A stretch of DNA of 64,000 nt from Amedibacterium intestinale (GCF_010537335.1 NZ_AP019711.1:682001-746000); one strand, 5' to 3'. Numbered from the stretch's first letter, positions 33,691 to 42,575 are shown. The notes: generated by a model not told the origin, from the sequence alone. A program made the numbers and translations.

Positions 33691-35430
33691 CTATTTTTCA
33701 ATATTTAGATGCAATTCTTTTAACTGTTCTTCATCAACAGGTGTTGGCGCATCACTCATTGGACATTTTGCATTTGCGTTTTTAGGGAATGCGATAACAT
33801 CTCGAATCGATTCACTTTCAGATAAAATCATAGCGATACGATCAAGCCCAAATGCCAAACCGCCATGAGGAGGTGTACCATATTTTAACGCATCTACAAA
33901 CCATCCGAAATTTTCCTGAATTTTTTCTTCAGTGAACCCTAAGACTTCAAACATTTTATCCTGCATAGCACCATCATAAATACGTAAAGAACCTCCACCA
34001 AGTTCATAACCATTTAATACGATGTCATAAGCGATTGCATGTACTTTACCAGGGTCGCTGTCAATATATTGCATATCTTCATCTTTTGGACGTGTAAATG
34101 GATGATGCATTGCATACCATCTGCCATCTTCCTCACTGTATTCAAACATTGGGAAGTCTGTTACCCACAAGAAAGAGAATTCATCCAGTTTTTTAAGTCC
34201 TAAAACACTTCCAAAGTGGTTACGCAAAGCACCTAATACATTGCATGTTGTGTTCCATTTATCGCTGACAATTAAAACTAAATCCTGTTCTTTTAATTTC
34301 AATGTATCACATACGGCATGAATTTCATCATCAGATAAGAATTTCACAATAGGTCCACTTAATACATTGTCCATATATTTTAAAGTTACTAATCCTTTTG
34401 CCCCATTTTTCTTCGCAAGTTCTGTAACTTTATCAATTTCTTTACGTGTCATATGTGCCATATTAGGAACAACAACTGCTTTGATACTTCCTTTTGCCTC
34501 TACGCAATCCTTAAACACTTTAAAAGAAGAATTTTCAAATAAAGAAGTAATTTCCTGAAGTTCCATACCAAAACGATTGTCTGGTTTATCGCTTCCATAG
34601 CGATTCATAGCTTCTTCCCATGTTAAACGTGGAAATGGAGTTGTAATATCCATTCCTTTTACATCTTTCATCAGTTTTTGAAGCATTTCTTCCATCATTG
34701 TCTGAATTTCTACATCACTTAAAAAACTTGTTTCCAAATCGACCTGCGTAAAATCTGTTTGACGATCAGCACGTAAATCTTCATCTCTAAAACATCTTGC
34801 GAACTGATAATAACGTTCAAATCCAGATACCATTAATAACTGTTTGTAAAGCTGTGGAGATTGTGGCAGTGCATAAAAACTTCCTGGATGTACACGACTA
34901 GGCACAAGATAATCACGTGCTCCTTCTGGTGTACTTCTTCCAAGCATTGGTGTTTCAATTTCAATAAAGGCATGATTATCCAAATATTCACGCATGCTTC
35001 TTGTAATTTGATGACGCATCATTAGTTTTTTCTGCATAACAGGACGTCTTAAATCCAAATAACGATATTTCAAACGTGTATCTTCTAATGCATCTGTATC
35101 ATCTGCCACAATGATTGGAGTTGTTTCTGCACTGTTTACAATTACAACTTCTTCTACTTTTACTTCAATATCTCCAGTAGGAAGTTTATCGTTTTTATCT
35201 TTTCTTTCTAAAACTGTTCCACTAACTTCTAAAATATATTCATTACGAACTTCTTTGATCTGTTCTGAAATAGTTTCATCGAATACAAGCTGTGTAATAC
35301 CACTTCGATCACGCAAATCAATAAATACCAAAGAACCAAAATTTCTTCTCTTTGCAACCCATCCAATTAAACTAACTTTTTTCCCTGCATCACTTAAACG
35401 CAGTTCCCCATTTGTATGTGTACGTTTCAT
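33691..35430 (-). CDS. aspS: Aspartyl-tRNA synthetase
   Basis: Class II synthetase, 579 residues. The N-terminal OB fold shows VSLIGWVAKRRNFGSLVFIDLRDRSGITQLVF; the catalytic core has FIEIETPMLGRSTPEGARDYLVPSR, the QSPQLYKQLLMVSGFERYYQFARCFRDEDLRADRQ motif 2 region and motif 3 GGLAFGLDRIAM. The large insertion domain (about 280-420) is bacterial-type. It follows hisS by 20 bases and shares the upstream T-box. Confidence 0.97.
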   Translation of the reverse strand: MKRTHTNGELRLSDAGKKVSLIGWVAKRRNFGSLVFIDLRDRSGITQLVFDETISEQIKEVRNEYILEVSGTVLERKDKNDKLPTGDIEVKVEEVVIVNSAETTPIIVADDTDALEDTRLKYRYLDLRRPVMQKKLMMRHQITRSMREYLDNHAFIEIETPMLGRSTPEGARDYLVPSRVHPGSFYALPQSPQLYKQLLMVSGFERYYQFARCFRDEDLRADRQTDFTQVDLETSFLSDVEIQTMMEEMLQKLMKDVKGMDITTPFPRLTWEEAMNRYGSDKPDNRFGMELQEITSLFENSSFKVFKDCVEAKGSIKAVVVPNMAHMTRKEIDKVTELAKKNGAKGLVTLKYMDNVLSGPIVKFLSDDEIHAVCDTLKLKEQDLVLIVSDKWNTTCNVLGALRNHFGSVLGLKKLDEFSFLWVTDFPMFEYSEEDGRWYAMHHPFTRPKDEDMQYIDSDPGKVHAIAYDIVLNGYELGGGSLRIYDGAMQDKMFEVLGFTEEKIQENFGWFVDALKYGTPPHGGLAFGLDRIAMILSESESIRDVIAFPKNANAKCPMSDAPTPVDEEQLKELHLNIEK

Positions 35431-35450
35431 AATCCTTATTTCATTCCTCT

Positions 35451-36794
35451 CTATTCTTCATGATGGTGATGATGTCCGCATGTACAGTTTTCTTCACCAC
35501 AAGTACATTCTTCATTTTCTTCCTCAAACAAAGCATCCATGCTGTCAATAATGTCATCAAAAGGAACACTTTGCTGTGTCTTATGCAGGGTATCTTTTAT
35601 TGTTACTTCCCCTTTTTCAACTTCATCTTCACCAATCAATATCGCAATACGCGCCTTTTTACGATCGACCGTCTTAAACTGTGCTTTAAAAGATCTTCCA
35701 AGATAATCTGTATCGCTTCGATAGCCGTTTGCACGAAGCAAGGATACAACCTGTAAAGCTTCTTTTTTCACACTTGGAGAAAGACATAAAACATAAGCAT
35801 CTAATCCTTCTTCTTCATCCAAAGAAATACCCTCTGCTTCACAGGCAATCAACAAACGTTCCAGTCCCATGGCCCATCCAATGCCGCTCATACCTTGTGG
35901 ACCGCCAAAATATTCTACAAGTCCATCGTAGCGTCCACCAGCAAATACGGTAGACTGTGCCCCCATTTCCTTATTTACAGAAACGACTTCAAATACAGTA
36001 TGTGTATAATAATCCAATCCACGTACCAAACGATCATCTACTTCATAAGGAATACCTAAAGCATCTAAGCCTTCTAAAACTTCTTCAAAATATGCCTGAC
36101 TTTCTTCGTTTAGATAGTCCTGCATTTTTGGTGCAGTTTTCATGATTTCTTTTTCATGATCTACTTTGCAATCCAAAATACGCAAAGGATTTTGTTCATA
36201 ACGACGTTTACAATCTGCACACATATCATCAATATCATTTTTAAAATGTTCTTTTAATGCAGTGCGATAAGCATCTCTTGATGCATCATCCCCCAGCGTA
36301 TTAATTAATACTTTCATATCTTTTAATCCTAATGCAGATACAAAAGACCAGCCTAACGCAATTGTTTCTACATCAAGCATAGGACTTTTTGCGCCAATAA
36401 CCTCTACACCAAACTGATGAAAGATACGCATTCTTCCTTTTTGTGGTCTTTCATGACGAAACTGCGGACCTACATAATACATTTTTACCGGTAAATCGGC
36501 ACTTCCAAAAAGTTTATTTTCTACAAAAGAGCGCACAACACCTGCAGTTCCTTCTGGACGAAGTGTTAAGGATGTCTTGCTGTTTTCTAATTGGAATGTA
36601 TACATTTCCTTATTTACCATATCACTGGAATCATTTCCTCTTTTAAATACGTTTGTATGTTCAAAAATAGGGGTACGAATTTCATCATAGTTATATACAT
36701 GACAAAACTGGCGAATCAATTCTTCTAATCTGTGCCATTTGCGAATATCCTTAGGCAGAATATCCTGTGTTCCTCTAGGGACCTGATAGTTCAT
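35451..36794 (-). CDS. hisS: Histidyl-tRNA synthetase with Cys/His-rich tail
   Basis: Class II synthetase, 447 residues. Motif 2 region TLRPEGTAGVVRSFVENKL and MYYVGPQFRHERPQKGRMRIFHQFGVEVIGA, histidine-A texts LVRGLDYYTHTVFE and GGRYDGL, and a C-terminal anticodon domain. Unusually, it ends with an acidic linker and ECTCGEENCTCGHHHHHEE, a tail of four Cys and five His about 20 residues past the normal end. First gene of the hisS-aspS operon, controlled by a T-box with a His (CAC) specifier. Confidence 0.96.
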   Translation of the reverse strand: MNYQVPRGTQDILPKDIRKWHRLEELIRQFCHVYNYDEIRTPIFEHTNVFKRGNDSSDMVNKEMYTFQLENSKTSLTLRPEGTAGVVRSFVENKLFGSADLPVKMYYVGPQFRHERPQKGRMRIFHQFGVEVIGAKSPMLDVETIALGWSFVSALGLKDMKVLINTLGDDASRDAYRTALKEHFKNDIDDMCADCKRRYEQNPLRILDCKVDHEKEIMKTAPKMQDYLNEESQAYFEEVLEGLDALGIPYEVDDRLVRGLDYYTHTVFEVVSVNKEMGAQSTVFAGGRYDGLVEYFGGPQGMSGIGWAMGLERLLIACEAEGISLDEEEGLDAYVLCLSPSVKKEALQVVSLLRANGYRSDTDYLGRSFKAQFKTVDRKKARIAILIGEDEVEKGEVTIKDTLHKTQQSVPFDDIIDSMDALFEEENEECTCGEENCTCGHHHHHEE

Positions 36795-36820
36795 AAATAT
36801 CCTCCTTATCTATCAAAGAA

Positions 36821-37071
36821 TAAAAAAACGTCCTCAACAAAGGACGTAATTTACGTGGTGCCACCTTATTTCAACCTGTAAACAGGTACTCATTTTCTTT
36901 AACGCAGAAATACGATCACTCATTTCCTAGTGATACCTCCAAAGTGTCCTGTTCTTCTTCATCCATAAAGACTTACAGCCAAGGTCTTTTTCTCTGCCAT
37001 GGAATCCATTTGAAAAACATCTCTTTTTCATAGGTTATTTAAAGTTTACCTGTCTTTGTACTCTTTGTCAA
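36821..37071 (-). promoter_or_regulatory. T-box leader and promoter of hisS-aspS (His specifier)
   Basis: Minus strand: -35 TTGACA (37066-37071) and -10 TAAACT (37043-37048) with 17-base spacing, then a leader with stem I, an AAGGTGGCACCACG T-box (complement at 36854-36867) and a terminator stem (AGGACGT/ACGTCCT, 36828-36847) with a U run. CAC in the sequence GGACACTTTGGAGG (36944-36946 on the plus strand as GTG) sits at the specifier position near the base of stem I. Uncharged tRNA-His should favour read-through. Confidence 0.9.
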
Positions 37072-37133
37072 TACCAAGCATAAAATAAGCGATGAATTAT
37101 ACCGCAACATAATCAAAAATTATTTATTTTTAT

Positions 37134-37547
37134 CTAATCTTTTGATAAAAATACGGTTTCGAATGGATATTCCGTATTGCCATCTGAACATTTAAGTATA
37201 CAGTTTTGATTCTCTGTACCACAAGATGGATCCAGTTTTAATCGATACACATAGATATCATCTTTTGTATTATCTTTATTTTTTGTAAACTGAATTGTAT
37301 ACTCTGCATTTGTCTGATGCAATTTAACACTATCTGGATCAATCCCCATACGATAAAAGACAATGTATTTACAATCCGAAGTACTAATATCAAAAACTTT
37401 CCCATTATAGTTTTCTTCAAGTTCATCAAAATAAGGATATTGTTCAAGAATCTTAGAATCTACTTGTTTTAGAGACTCTTTATCAGAACAGGCGATAAGC
37501 ATAAAACTAATGAAAACAAAAGACACAGCCAATACTACCTTTTTCAT
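37134..37547 (-). CDS. Putative small lipoprotein
   Basis: 137 residues starting MKKVVLAVSFVFISFMLIACSDKES: signal peptide with lipobox LIAC. The mature part is polar with no recognised domain; one further Cys pair (SCGTENQNCILKC) may form a disulphide. Start at ATG 37547 (GAAGGAGG 7-8 bases upstream). Neighbours (T-box region, GNAT gene) give no clue to function. The 171-bp gap upstream holds nothing else I can support. Confidence 0.7.
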   Translation of the reverse strand: MKKVVLAVSFVFISFMLIACSDKESLKQVDSKILEQYPYFDELEENYNGKVFDISTSDCKYIVFYRMGIDPDSVKLHQTNAEYTIQFTKNKDNTKDDIYVYRLKLDPSCGTENQNCILKCSDGNTEYPFETVFLSKD

Positions 37548-37754
37548 AAACATCCCTCCTTCAAAGCTGCACATAATAATCAATATGCATACTACAGGCA
37601 GAATCTAACTGTTTATTTATAAAAGCAGCTGTTTACCTAAAGAAACAGAAGCTTTCCTTCATCTTTATCATACAGCTAAGAATATATTCTTTCAATAGCA
37701 GGAATACAATATTTCATGTTTTATGCTCATAAAAAGCTGCGCATTTGAAACATT

Positions 37755-38270
37755 TTATTTTAGATGTAACTCATAATATAAGATAGTTATTTCTCCTAGA
37801 AAAGGATGCATTTGGGTAGATGTTCTATTTGCAATTTCTTTAAATCCAATTTTCTTTAACAAATTATTTGAAGCAAGATTGTACGAATATGCATTAGCAG
37901 ATAATGTTGTTATATCACTTTGTTTATCCAGCAAGGAAATCAATGCACGTAAAGCTTCTTCCATATATCCTTTTCTTCTATAAGACTTATTCATACAGAA
38001 ACCTATTTCCATACAGTCCTTTTTAGAAGTGTGCATAATATGAAGTGCCGCAATCATTTTGTTGTTTTCTTTTAGTTCAACAAAAATTCTTTCTTGCACC
38101 TCTTTCACAATACGATCATAATCCTTTTCAAATTTTGTATCTTTTTTTAGATAAGGTTCATATCCTCCATCATCAAGACACGTCTGCCGATCTGAAACAA
38201 TGTCGAAAAAATCATCTTTATCTTCTTTTGAAGGACTGCGTAAAAGCAGTCTCTCTGTTTGTGTATACAT
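37755..38270 (-). CDS. GNAT family N-acetyltransferase (RimJ/RimL-like)
   Basis: 171 residues. MYTQTERLLLRSPSKEDKDDF at the N-terminus, an acetyl-CoA region in MEIGFCMNKSYRRKGYMEEALRALISL (RRKGY as the pyrophosphate loop) and ANAYSYNLASNNLLKKIGF are typical. Start ATG 38270 with TAGGAGTGAT upstream; the longer frame to 38381 overlaps yebC and is rejected. Substrate unknown. Confidence 0.82.
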   Translation of the reverse strand: MYTQTERLLLRSPSKEDKDDFFDIVSDRQTCLDDGGYEPYLKKDTKFEKDYDRIVKEVQERIFVELKENNKMIAALHIMHTSKKDCMEIGFCMNKSYRRKGYMEEALRALISLLDKQSDITTLSANAYSYNLASNNLLKKIGFKEIANRTSTQMHPFLGEITILYYELHLK

Positions 38271-38287
38271 GCTTATCACTCCTATAC

Positions 38288-38310
38288 AAAAAAAGGGCAT
38301 AACACCCTTT
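38288..38310 (-). terminator. Terminator after yebC
   Basis: AAAGGG (38305-38310 complement) and CCCTTT form a 6-bp stem with a 7-base loop and a seven-base T tail on the minus strand. Confidence 0.7.
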
Positions 38311-38316
38311 CCCATC

Positions 38317-39054
38317 TTATTCCGCAGATTCATTAATGTTGCTGACGTTATGATATACCTGCTGTACATCATCAACATCATCTAACAATGTTACCAAACG
38401 CTGGAACAGTTTCAAATCTTCTCCCTGAAGTTCTACATATTCATTTGCCAGCATGGTATCTTCCATTACATCAAATGTAACATCTGGAATCAATTCTTCA
38501 ATTGCTGTTTTTGCTTTATTTAAATCTGTAGGTTCAACCGTAATTGTCATTGTTCCATCTTCTACTTCAATATCTTTTAGCTCTACTTCCGCCATAATCA
38601 ATGCATCCATCATAGCTTCTTCATCATCATATTTGATAACGATCAAACCAACATGATCATAGTTGAATGATACAGAACCACTAACACCAAGTTTTGCATG
38701 TGATTTATTAAATGCTGCACGCAAATCCGCAATCGTACGATTGGCATTATCTGTTAAACAGTCAATAATGACAGTTCCACCACCTGCAGAACCAAATCCT
38801 TCATAACGAGCAGCAGAATAGTTTTCATTTGTTCCACCTTTTGCTTTTTCAATTGCTCTTTTAATGACATCATTTGGTACCTGATTTGCTTTTGCACGTT
38901 CAATTACTTTTTTCAAAGCAACGTTCATATCTGGATCTGGTACACCTGATTTTGCAGCTACCAGAATTTCTTTTCCATAACGAGAATATAATTTTGTTTT
39001 TGCTGCTGCTGTTTTTGCCATAGATGCAGCACGTACTTCAAAATGTCTACCCAT
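38317..39054 (-). CDS. YebC/PmpR family protein
   Basis: 245 residues from ATG 39054 (GGAAGGTGAT upstream); an in-frame TTG six codons earlier is rejected. MGRHFEVRAASMAKTAAAKTKLYSRYGKEI and RYEGFGSAGGGTVIIDCLTDNANRT are the family signatures. Long described as transcriptional regulators; recent work on homologues links some YebC proteins to translation of proline-rich stretches. The role in this organism is open. Confidence 0.93.
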   Translation of the reverse strand: MGRHFEVRAASMAKTAAAKTKLYSRYGKEILVAAKSGVPDPDMNVALKKVIERAKANQVPNDVIKRAIEKAKGGTNENYSAARYEGFGSAGGGTVIIDCLTDNANRTIADLRAAFNKSHAKLGVSGSVSFNYDHVGLIVIKYDDEEAMMDALIMAEVELKDIEVEDGTMTITVEPTDLNKAKTAIEELIPDVTFDVMEDTMLANEYVELQGEDLKLFQRLVTLLDDVDDVQQVYHNVSNINESAE

Positions 39055-39123
39055 TGTTTCATCACCTTCCAAAATTTCCTTATCTAGTATAGCATATTTA
39101 CACTTTTAAACGCAAATAGATTT

Positions 39124-39354
39124 TTAATCAGGCAGTTCAATCTCTCCTACTTTTTCTTCGATTTTTTTAAGAATTACTGCTCTTTTTTCTGTCTGCACTC
39201 TCTTTATAAGATAAGCAATTAAACGCTTGAATTCGCCCTCACTAAATTCCTCTTCTATAAATGTATCAATAATCATGGAACATTCCTCTCTATATTTGGG
39301 AATCACACAATTTTCCAACTGTACAAATAAAGCCTCTGCTATTCTTCTATCCAT
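39124..39354 (-). CDS. Small hypothetical protein, intact copy
   Basis: 76 residues, mostly helical and charged (MDRRIAEALFVQLENC..), not recognised. GAGGTATTTTT precedes the ATG. The IS1634-like element inserted just upstream and duplicated the first 46 codons plus the upstream region, so this copy is complete and keeps its own upstream DNA to 39434. Confidence 0.6.
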   Translation of the reverse strand: MDRRIAEALFVQLENCVIPKYREECSMIIDTFIEEEFSEGEFKRLIAYLIKRVQTEKRAVILKKIEEKVGEIELPD

Positions 39355-39434
39355 AAAAATACCTCATTTCTTTCTTTAGTATAATATAAATCAATTATCA
39401 TTCGCAAGAAAAAAACTTAGGTTGCATATATAAC
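39217..39434. repeat. Left copy of 218-bp target duplication of IS1634-like copy 2
   Basis: Exact 218-base repeat of 41411-41628. It starts AATTAAACGC inside the 76-residue gene and ends CATATATAAC beside the element. Confidence 0.92.
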
Positions 39435-41410
39435 CTCGTCTTTGACAGTTAGAAAGCGAAAAAAGTGCATTAAAGACTTTAGAATTAAGCTTTTTTGCAC
39501 TTTTTGTCTTTGTAACGAATTGTGCTATATATGATGTTCTTTTGTGTATTTGATAATATTTCTCATTGTGGATCGTTTTATTATTTCTCTGTCTGTTTCA
39601 AAACCAAACAACTCATGCAGTAAATCTGTTAAATCTGTTCGTGTGTAAGAAGGTATATATCCTAATCCTTCTTTTAATTTTGTTACGTTCATCTTTCTCA
39701 ATGTATCTATTATTTGTTCAGATGTATATTTTTTCTCTAATTTATATTCTAATATTCGATATATCAGAAGGGACAAGAAACAAATCAGGAAATGCGCTTT
39801 GATCCTGTCTTCTCTTTGCAGATAGATTGGTCGTGCATCAAAATCCGTTTTCATTATTCTAAAGCACTCTTCGATCTGCCATCTGCGTTTGTTGATAGCG
39901 ATGATCTCCGCTACATCACCTTCCATATCTGTGCTTACCGCATAGAAACCATCATACATTGCTTCTTTATCTATAGCCTCCTGATCGATTTCGTAGATTT
40001 CTTCTTCTGCTACTTCTCCATTCGCTGTGATGGAAGTCCTCTTTGTAAATCTGCTTGGATCATTCGGATTTTTTCTATTCTTTTTGATTTTTCCATTTTT
40101 ACTTATCATGTTTTTTGCTCTGTCTATCTGCCCTTGTCTTATCTTTTCCTGATAAGCTTTATATTTTGGAGAATAGGTAACGATAAGAGTTTCCGATATC
40201 TTTTTAGATTCTATAGGTACTTCTTTATAATAGATGGATTCATATACCTCTGGGTCATTTTCATCAAGATCTTTCAAATCAATGAATGTGCTGCTTCCTA
40301 CTTTTCGATATTGTTTCGTATTTAAAGCGATATCTCTATCTTCTTTCTTTAATTTTTTTAATGACTGTGTAATGACATAGGATCTTCCTCCTATATCATT
40401 GAACAGTTTGTTATTCTGTGATGCCAGTCCACTGTCTGAGCAGTAGATGAATTCGGAACAGTCGAAATCCTGAATAACTTTATGTTCTAATGGTTTCAAG
40501 GATTTCTGTTCGTTTTGATTTCCGGGAAAGATATCAAAAGCTAAAGGGAAACCATCTCCATCCATGAATAACCCCATGCCTACGATAGGATTTGGACGAT
40601 GTTCTTTGCTTTTTCCGTATTTTTTAAGTTCATCTTCTTGTTCGATTTCAAAGTAATAGTTCGTACAGTCATAATAAAGAACTTTTGTGTTTCTTTTATG
40701 AAGAAAGTTAGAATTTCGATAAACTTCCGCCTGTATGTAATCAGATTCCTCGGCCAATATAGATAAGGAACGATAGATATCCTGTAATTTATACTTTGGC
40801 TGTTCCAGCAGAGAATGAGCGAAAGAGAAAGAAGAGCGTTTACTGGAAGGATATAGAACACGAGCGTAGACAAGATCGCAGAGGATGCGATGGATATCAT
40901 ATTCGAATTTATGATGATTCTTAATATTACGACAAATATTGTCAAAATGAAGATTGGAACAGATGGATTGAAGGAATAGGTAGCCAACATTAAATAACAA
41001 AACTTCATTTTTTTTGATTTTTTTGTCGCTAGAGAAAGGTATGAGAACAGGTGCAGTATCCTGTTGATGGGATAAAGTGTCCTTTTTAGCTTCAGAACGA
41101 GCCCATTCCAATAATTTTTCTTCATTATTATCAAATTGAGGAAGCAGGTCATTTAATCGACCAAGCTTTCTAAAAATGCGACTAGAAGTTTTACCATTGT
41201 TTTTGCGATAAGAACTCATAATATAAATGCTTTTGGAATTGCCAGTGCCATTGATTGCAACGTACATATTCATCACCCAATATAATAATAACACATATAG
41301 CACAATATAGCACATAATAGAACATAAAATTTGACAAAAAAAGTAAAAGAAAAGCGCCTGTTTAAAGCGCCATAGTAAATTTATGAAATTTTATATGTGT
41401 CAAACTCCCG
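39435..41410 (-). mobile_element. IS1634-like insertion sequence, copy 2 (1,976 bp)
   Basis: Same length, ends and gene as 27919-29894 but in the opposite orientation and with a 218-bp duplication. The two copies are inverted repeats 9.5 kb apart, so recombination between them could invert 29.9-39.4 kb. Confidence 0.93.
39525..41267 (-). CDS. IS1634-family transposase, copy 2
   Basis: 580 residues, identical in sequence to the product at 28062-29804, with the same DDE residues and start context. An inverted terminator (TTTTTGCACTTTTTGTC side) follows its stop near the element end. Confidence 0.9.
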   Translation of the reverse strand: MYVAINGTGNSKSIYIMSSYRKNNGKTSSRIFRKLGRLNDLLPQFDNNEEKLLEWARSEAKKDTLSHQQDTAPVLIPFSSDKKIKKNEVLLFNVGYLFLQSICSNLHFDNICRNIKNHHKFEYDIHRILCDLVYARVLYPSSKRSSFSFAHSLLEQPKYKLQDIYRSLSILAEESDYIQAEVYRNSNFLHKRNTKVLYYDCTNYYFEIEQEDELKKYGKSKEHRPNPIVGMGLFMDGDGFPLAFDIFPGNQNEQKSLKPLEHKVIQDFDCSEFIYCSDSGLASQNNKLFNDIGGRSYVITQSLKKLKKEDRDIALNTKQYRKVGSSTFIDLKDLDENDPEVYESIYYKEVPIESKKISETLIVTYSPKYKAYQEKIRQGQIDRAKNMISKNGKIKKNRKNPNDPSRFTKRTSITANGEVAEEEIYEIDQEAIDKEAMYDGFYAVSTDMEGDVAEIIAINKRRWQIEECFRIMKTDFDARPIYLQREDRIKAHFLICFLSLLIYRILEYKLEKKYTSEQIIDTLRKMNVTKLKEGLGYIPSYTRTDLTDLLHELFGFETDREIIKRSTMRNIIKYTKEHHI

Positions 41411-41548
41411 AATTAAACGCTTGAATTCGCCCTCACTAAATTCCTCTTCTATAAATGTATCAATAATCATGGAACATTCCTCTCTATATTTGGGAATCAC
41501 ACAATTTTCCAACTGTACAAATAAAGCCTCTGCTATTCTTCTATCCAT
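41381..41548 (-). pseudogene. Duplicated 5' fragment of the 76-residue gene fused into IS end
   Basis: The right target-duplication copy contains the start codon, ribosome site and first 46 codons of the small gene at 39124-39354. The frame then runs into the IS terminal repeat, adding REFDTYKIS before a stop at 41381-41383, giving a 55-residue hybrid that could still be translated. Confidence 0.8.
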
Positions 41549-41628
41549 AAAAATACCTCATTTCTTTCTTTAGTATAATATAAATCAATTATCATTCGCA
41601 AGAAAAAAACTTAGGTTGCATATATAAC
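41411..41628. repeat. Right copy of 218-bp target duplication
   Basis: Exact copy of 39217-39434. It contributes the -35 element of the methyltransferase promoter. Confidence 0.92.
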
Positions 41629-41644
41629 TAACCAGAGATATAAT
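41616..41644 (+). promoter_or_regulatory. Promoter of leader peptide-methyltransferase unit
   Basis: -35 TTGCAT (41616-41621) and -10 TATAAT (41639-41644) with exactly 17 bases between. The -35 is inside the IS target duplication and the -10 is in unique flanking DNA, so the promoter was preserved across the insertion. Confidence 0.75.
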
Positions 41645-41674
41645 CTATTTAAGATAGAAATGAGGTGGACTTCG

Positions 41675-41716
41675 ATGAAGAATTTGATTCGAGACCAATA
41701 CTCGGTGCAGTTTTAA
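41675..41716 (+). CDS. Putative 13-residue leader peptide
   Basis: ATG 41675 follows GAGGTGG at a normal spacing and encodes MKNLIRDQYSVQF before TAA. It begins about 24 bases after the predicted transcription start, and its last codons lie in the first arm of the following stem-loop. Such an arrangement resembles translation-attenuation leaders of inducible resistance genes; function here is inferred from layout only. An overlapping frame in the same stretch (starting GTG 41666) also stays open for 27 codons. Confidence 0.45.
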   Translation: MKNLIRDQYSVQF

Positions 41717-41772
41717 AATCTGATAACGGATTGCATCGAGTCAAATAATTTATGTTATCAGTATAACTGCAC
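41705..41772 (+). promoter_or_regulatory. Stem-loop in methyltransferase leader
   Basis: GTGCAGTT (41705-41712) pairs with AACTGCAC (41765-41772), and CTGATAAC (41720-41727) with GTTATCAG (41754-41761), around a 26-base loop. No T run follows, so it is not a simple terminator. The lower arm overlaps the end of the leader peptide frame. Confidence 0.6.
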
Positions 41773-41813
41773 CTTAGATAGAAAAGCTGAAAGAGATAAA
41801 GGAGTAGTTATTT

Positions 41814-42575
41814 ATGAATACAAACGAATTAGTAAAACAATGGTACAAAGAAGAAAGACAGGCCAATATACATGGATGGGATTTTTCATATATCCAGTAT
41901 CGTTATGAAGAAGAAAAAGATTTGCCATGGGATTATAAAAACATCGTAAAATCTTATATCAAAAAAGATGATGAAATTTTAGATCTAGATACAGGTGGAG
42001 GAGAGTTTTTACTATCTCTTCATCATCCCTATTCAAAAACAAGCGCTACAGAAGCTTATCCACCTAATGTCGCATTATGCAAAAAGATCCTGCTTCCTCT
42101 TGGTATTCATTTTAAGGAAGTAGATGTAAAAGAAGCACTGCCATTTGATGATAATCAATTTGACATCGTCATCAATCGACATGGTTCAATAAATGAAAAA
42201 GAAATTTATCGAATCTTAAAACCAAATGGTATTTTTATTACAGAACAAGTCGGAGCAGAAAATGATAGAGGTTTGGTTGAATTATTATATGAAAATTCTC
42301 CAAAGCTACCCTATCCCGAAGAATATGTAGCCATAGCTAAAGAAAAGTTTAAAAATGCAGGTTTTTCTATCCTGCATGCGCAAGAAGCATTTCGCCCTAT
42401 CTACTTTTATGATGTTGGTGCTCTGGTTTGGTTTGCGAAAGTTCTTCCATGGGAGTTTCCAAACTTCTCTGTTAAAAACAATTTAAAAGGTTTATATAAA
42501 GCCCAGAAACAATTAGAAAGAAAAGGATTTGTTGAAGCACAAATTCACAGATATTTGCTGATTGCGAAAAAATAA
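41814..42575 (+). CDS. Class I SAM-dependent methyltransferase
   Basis: 253 residues. The SAM-binding motif is ILDLDTGGGEFLLSL, followed by TSATEAYPPNVALCKKIL (acidic motif II region) and EALPFDDNQFDIVINRHGSI. The opening text with HGWDFSYIQYRYEEE is shared with a common Firmicute group of unknown substrate. AAGGAG lies upstream of the ATG. A leader peptide and stem-loop precede it and a strong terminator follows, so it is a single-gene unit. Confidence 0.82.
   Translation: MNTNELVKQWYKEERQANIHGWDFSYIQYRYEEEKDLPWDYKNIVKSYIKKDDEILDLDTGGGEFLLSLHHPYSKTSATEAYPPNVALCKKILLPLGIHFKEVDVKEALPFDDNQFDIVINRHGSINEKEIYRILKPNGIFITEQVGAENDRGLVELLYENSPKLPYPEEYVAIAKEKFKNAGFSILHAQEAFRPIYFYDVGALVWFAKVLPWEFPNFSVKNNLKGLYKAQKQLERKGFVEAQIHRYLLIAKK

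Noticed and set aside
39217-41628. 218-bp repeats as an ordinary segmental duplication
   Set aside because: The repeats abut both IS ends exactly, and the second identical IS shows the same pattern with a different length, so target duplication is the simpler reading.
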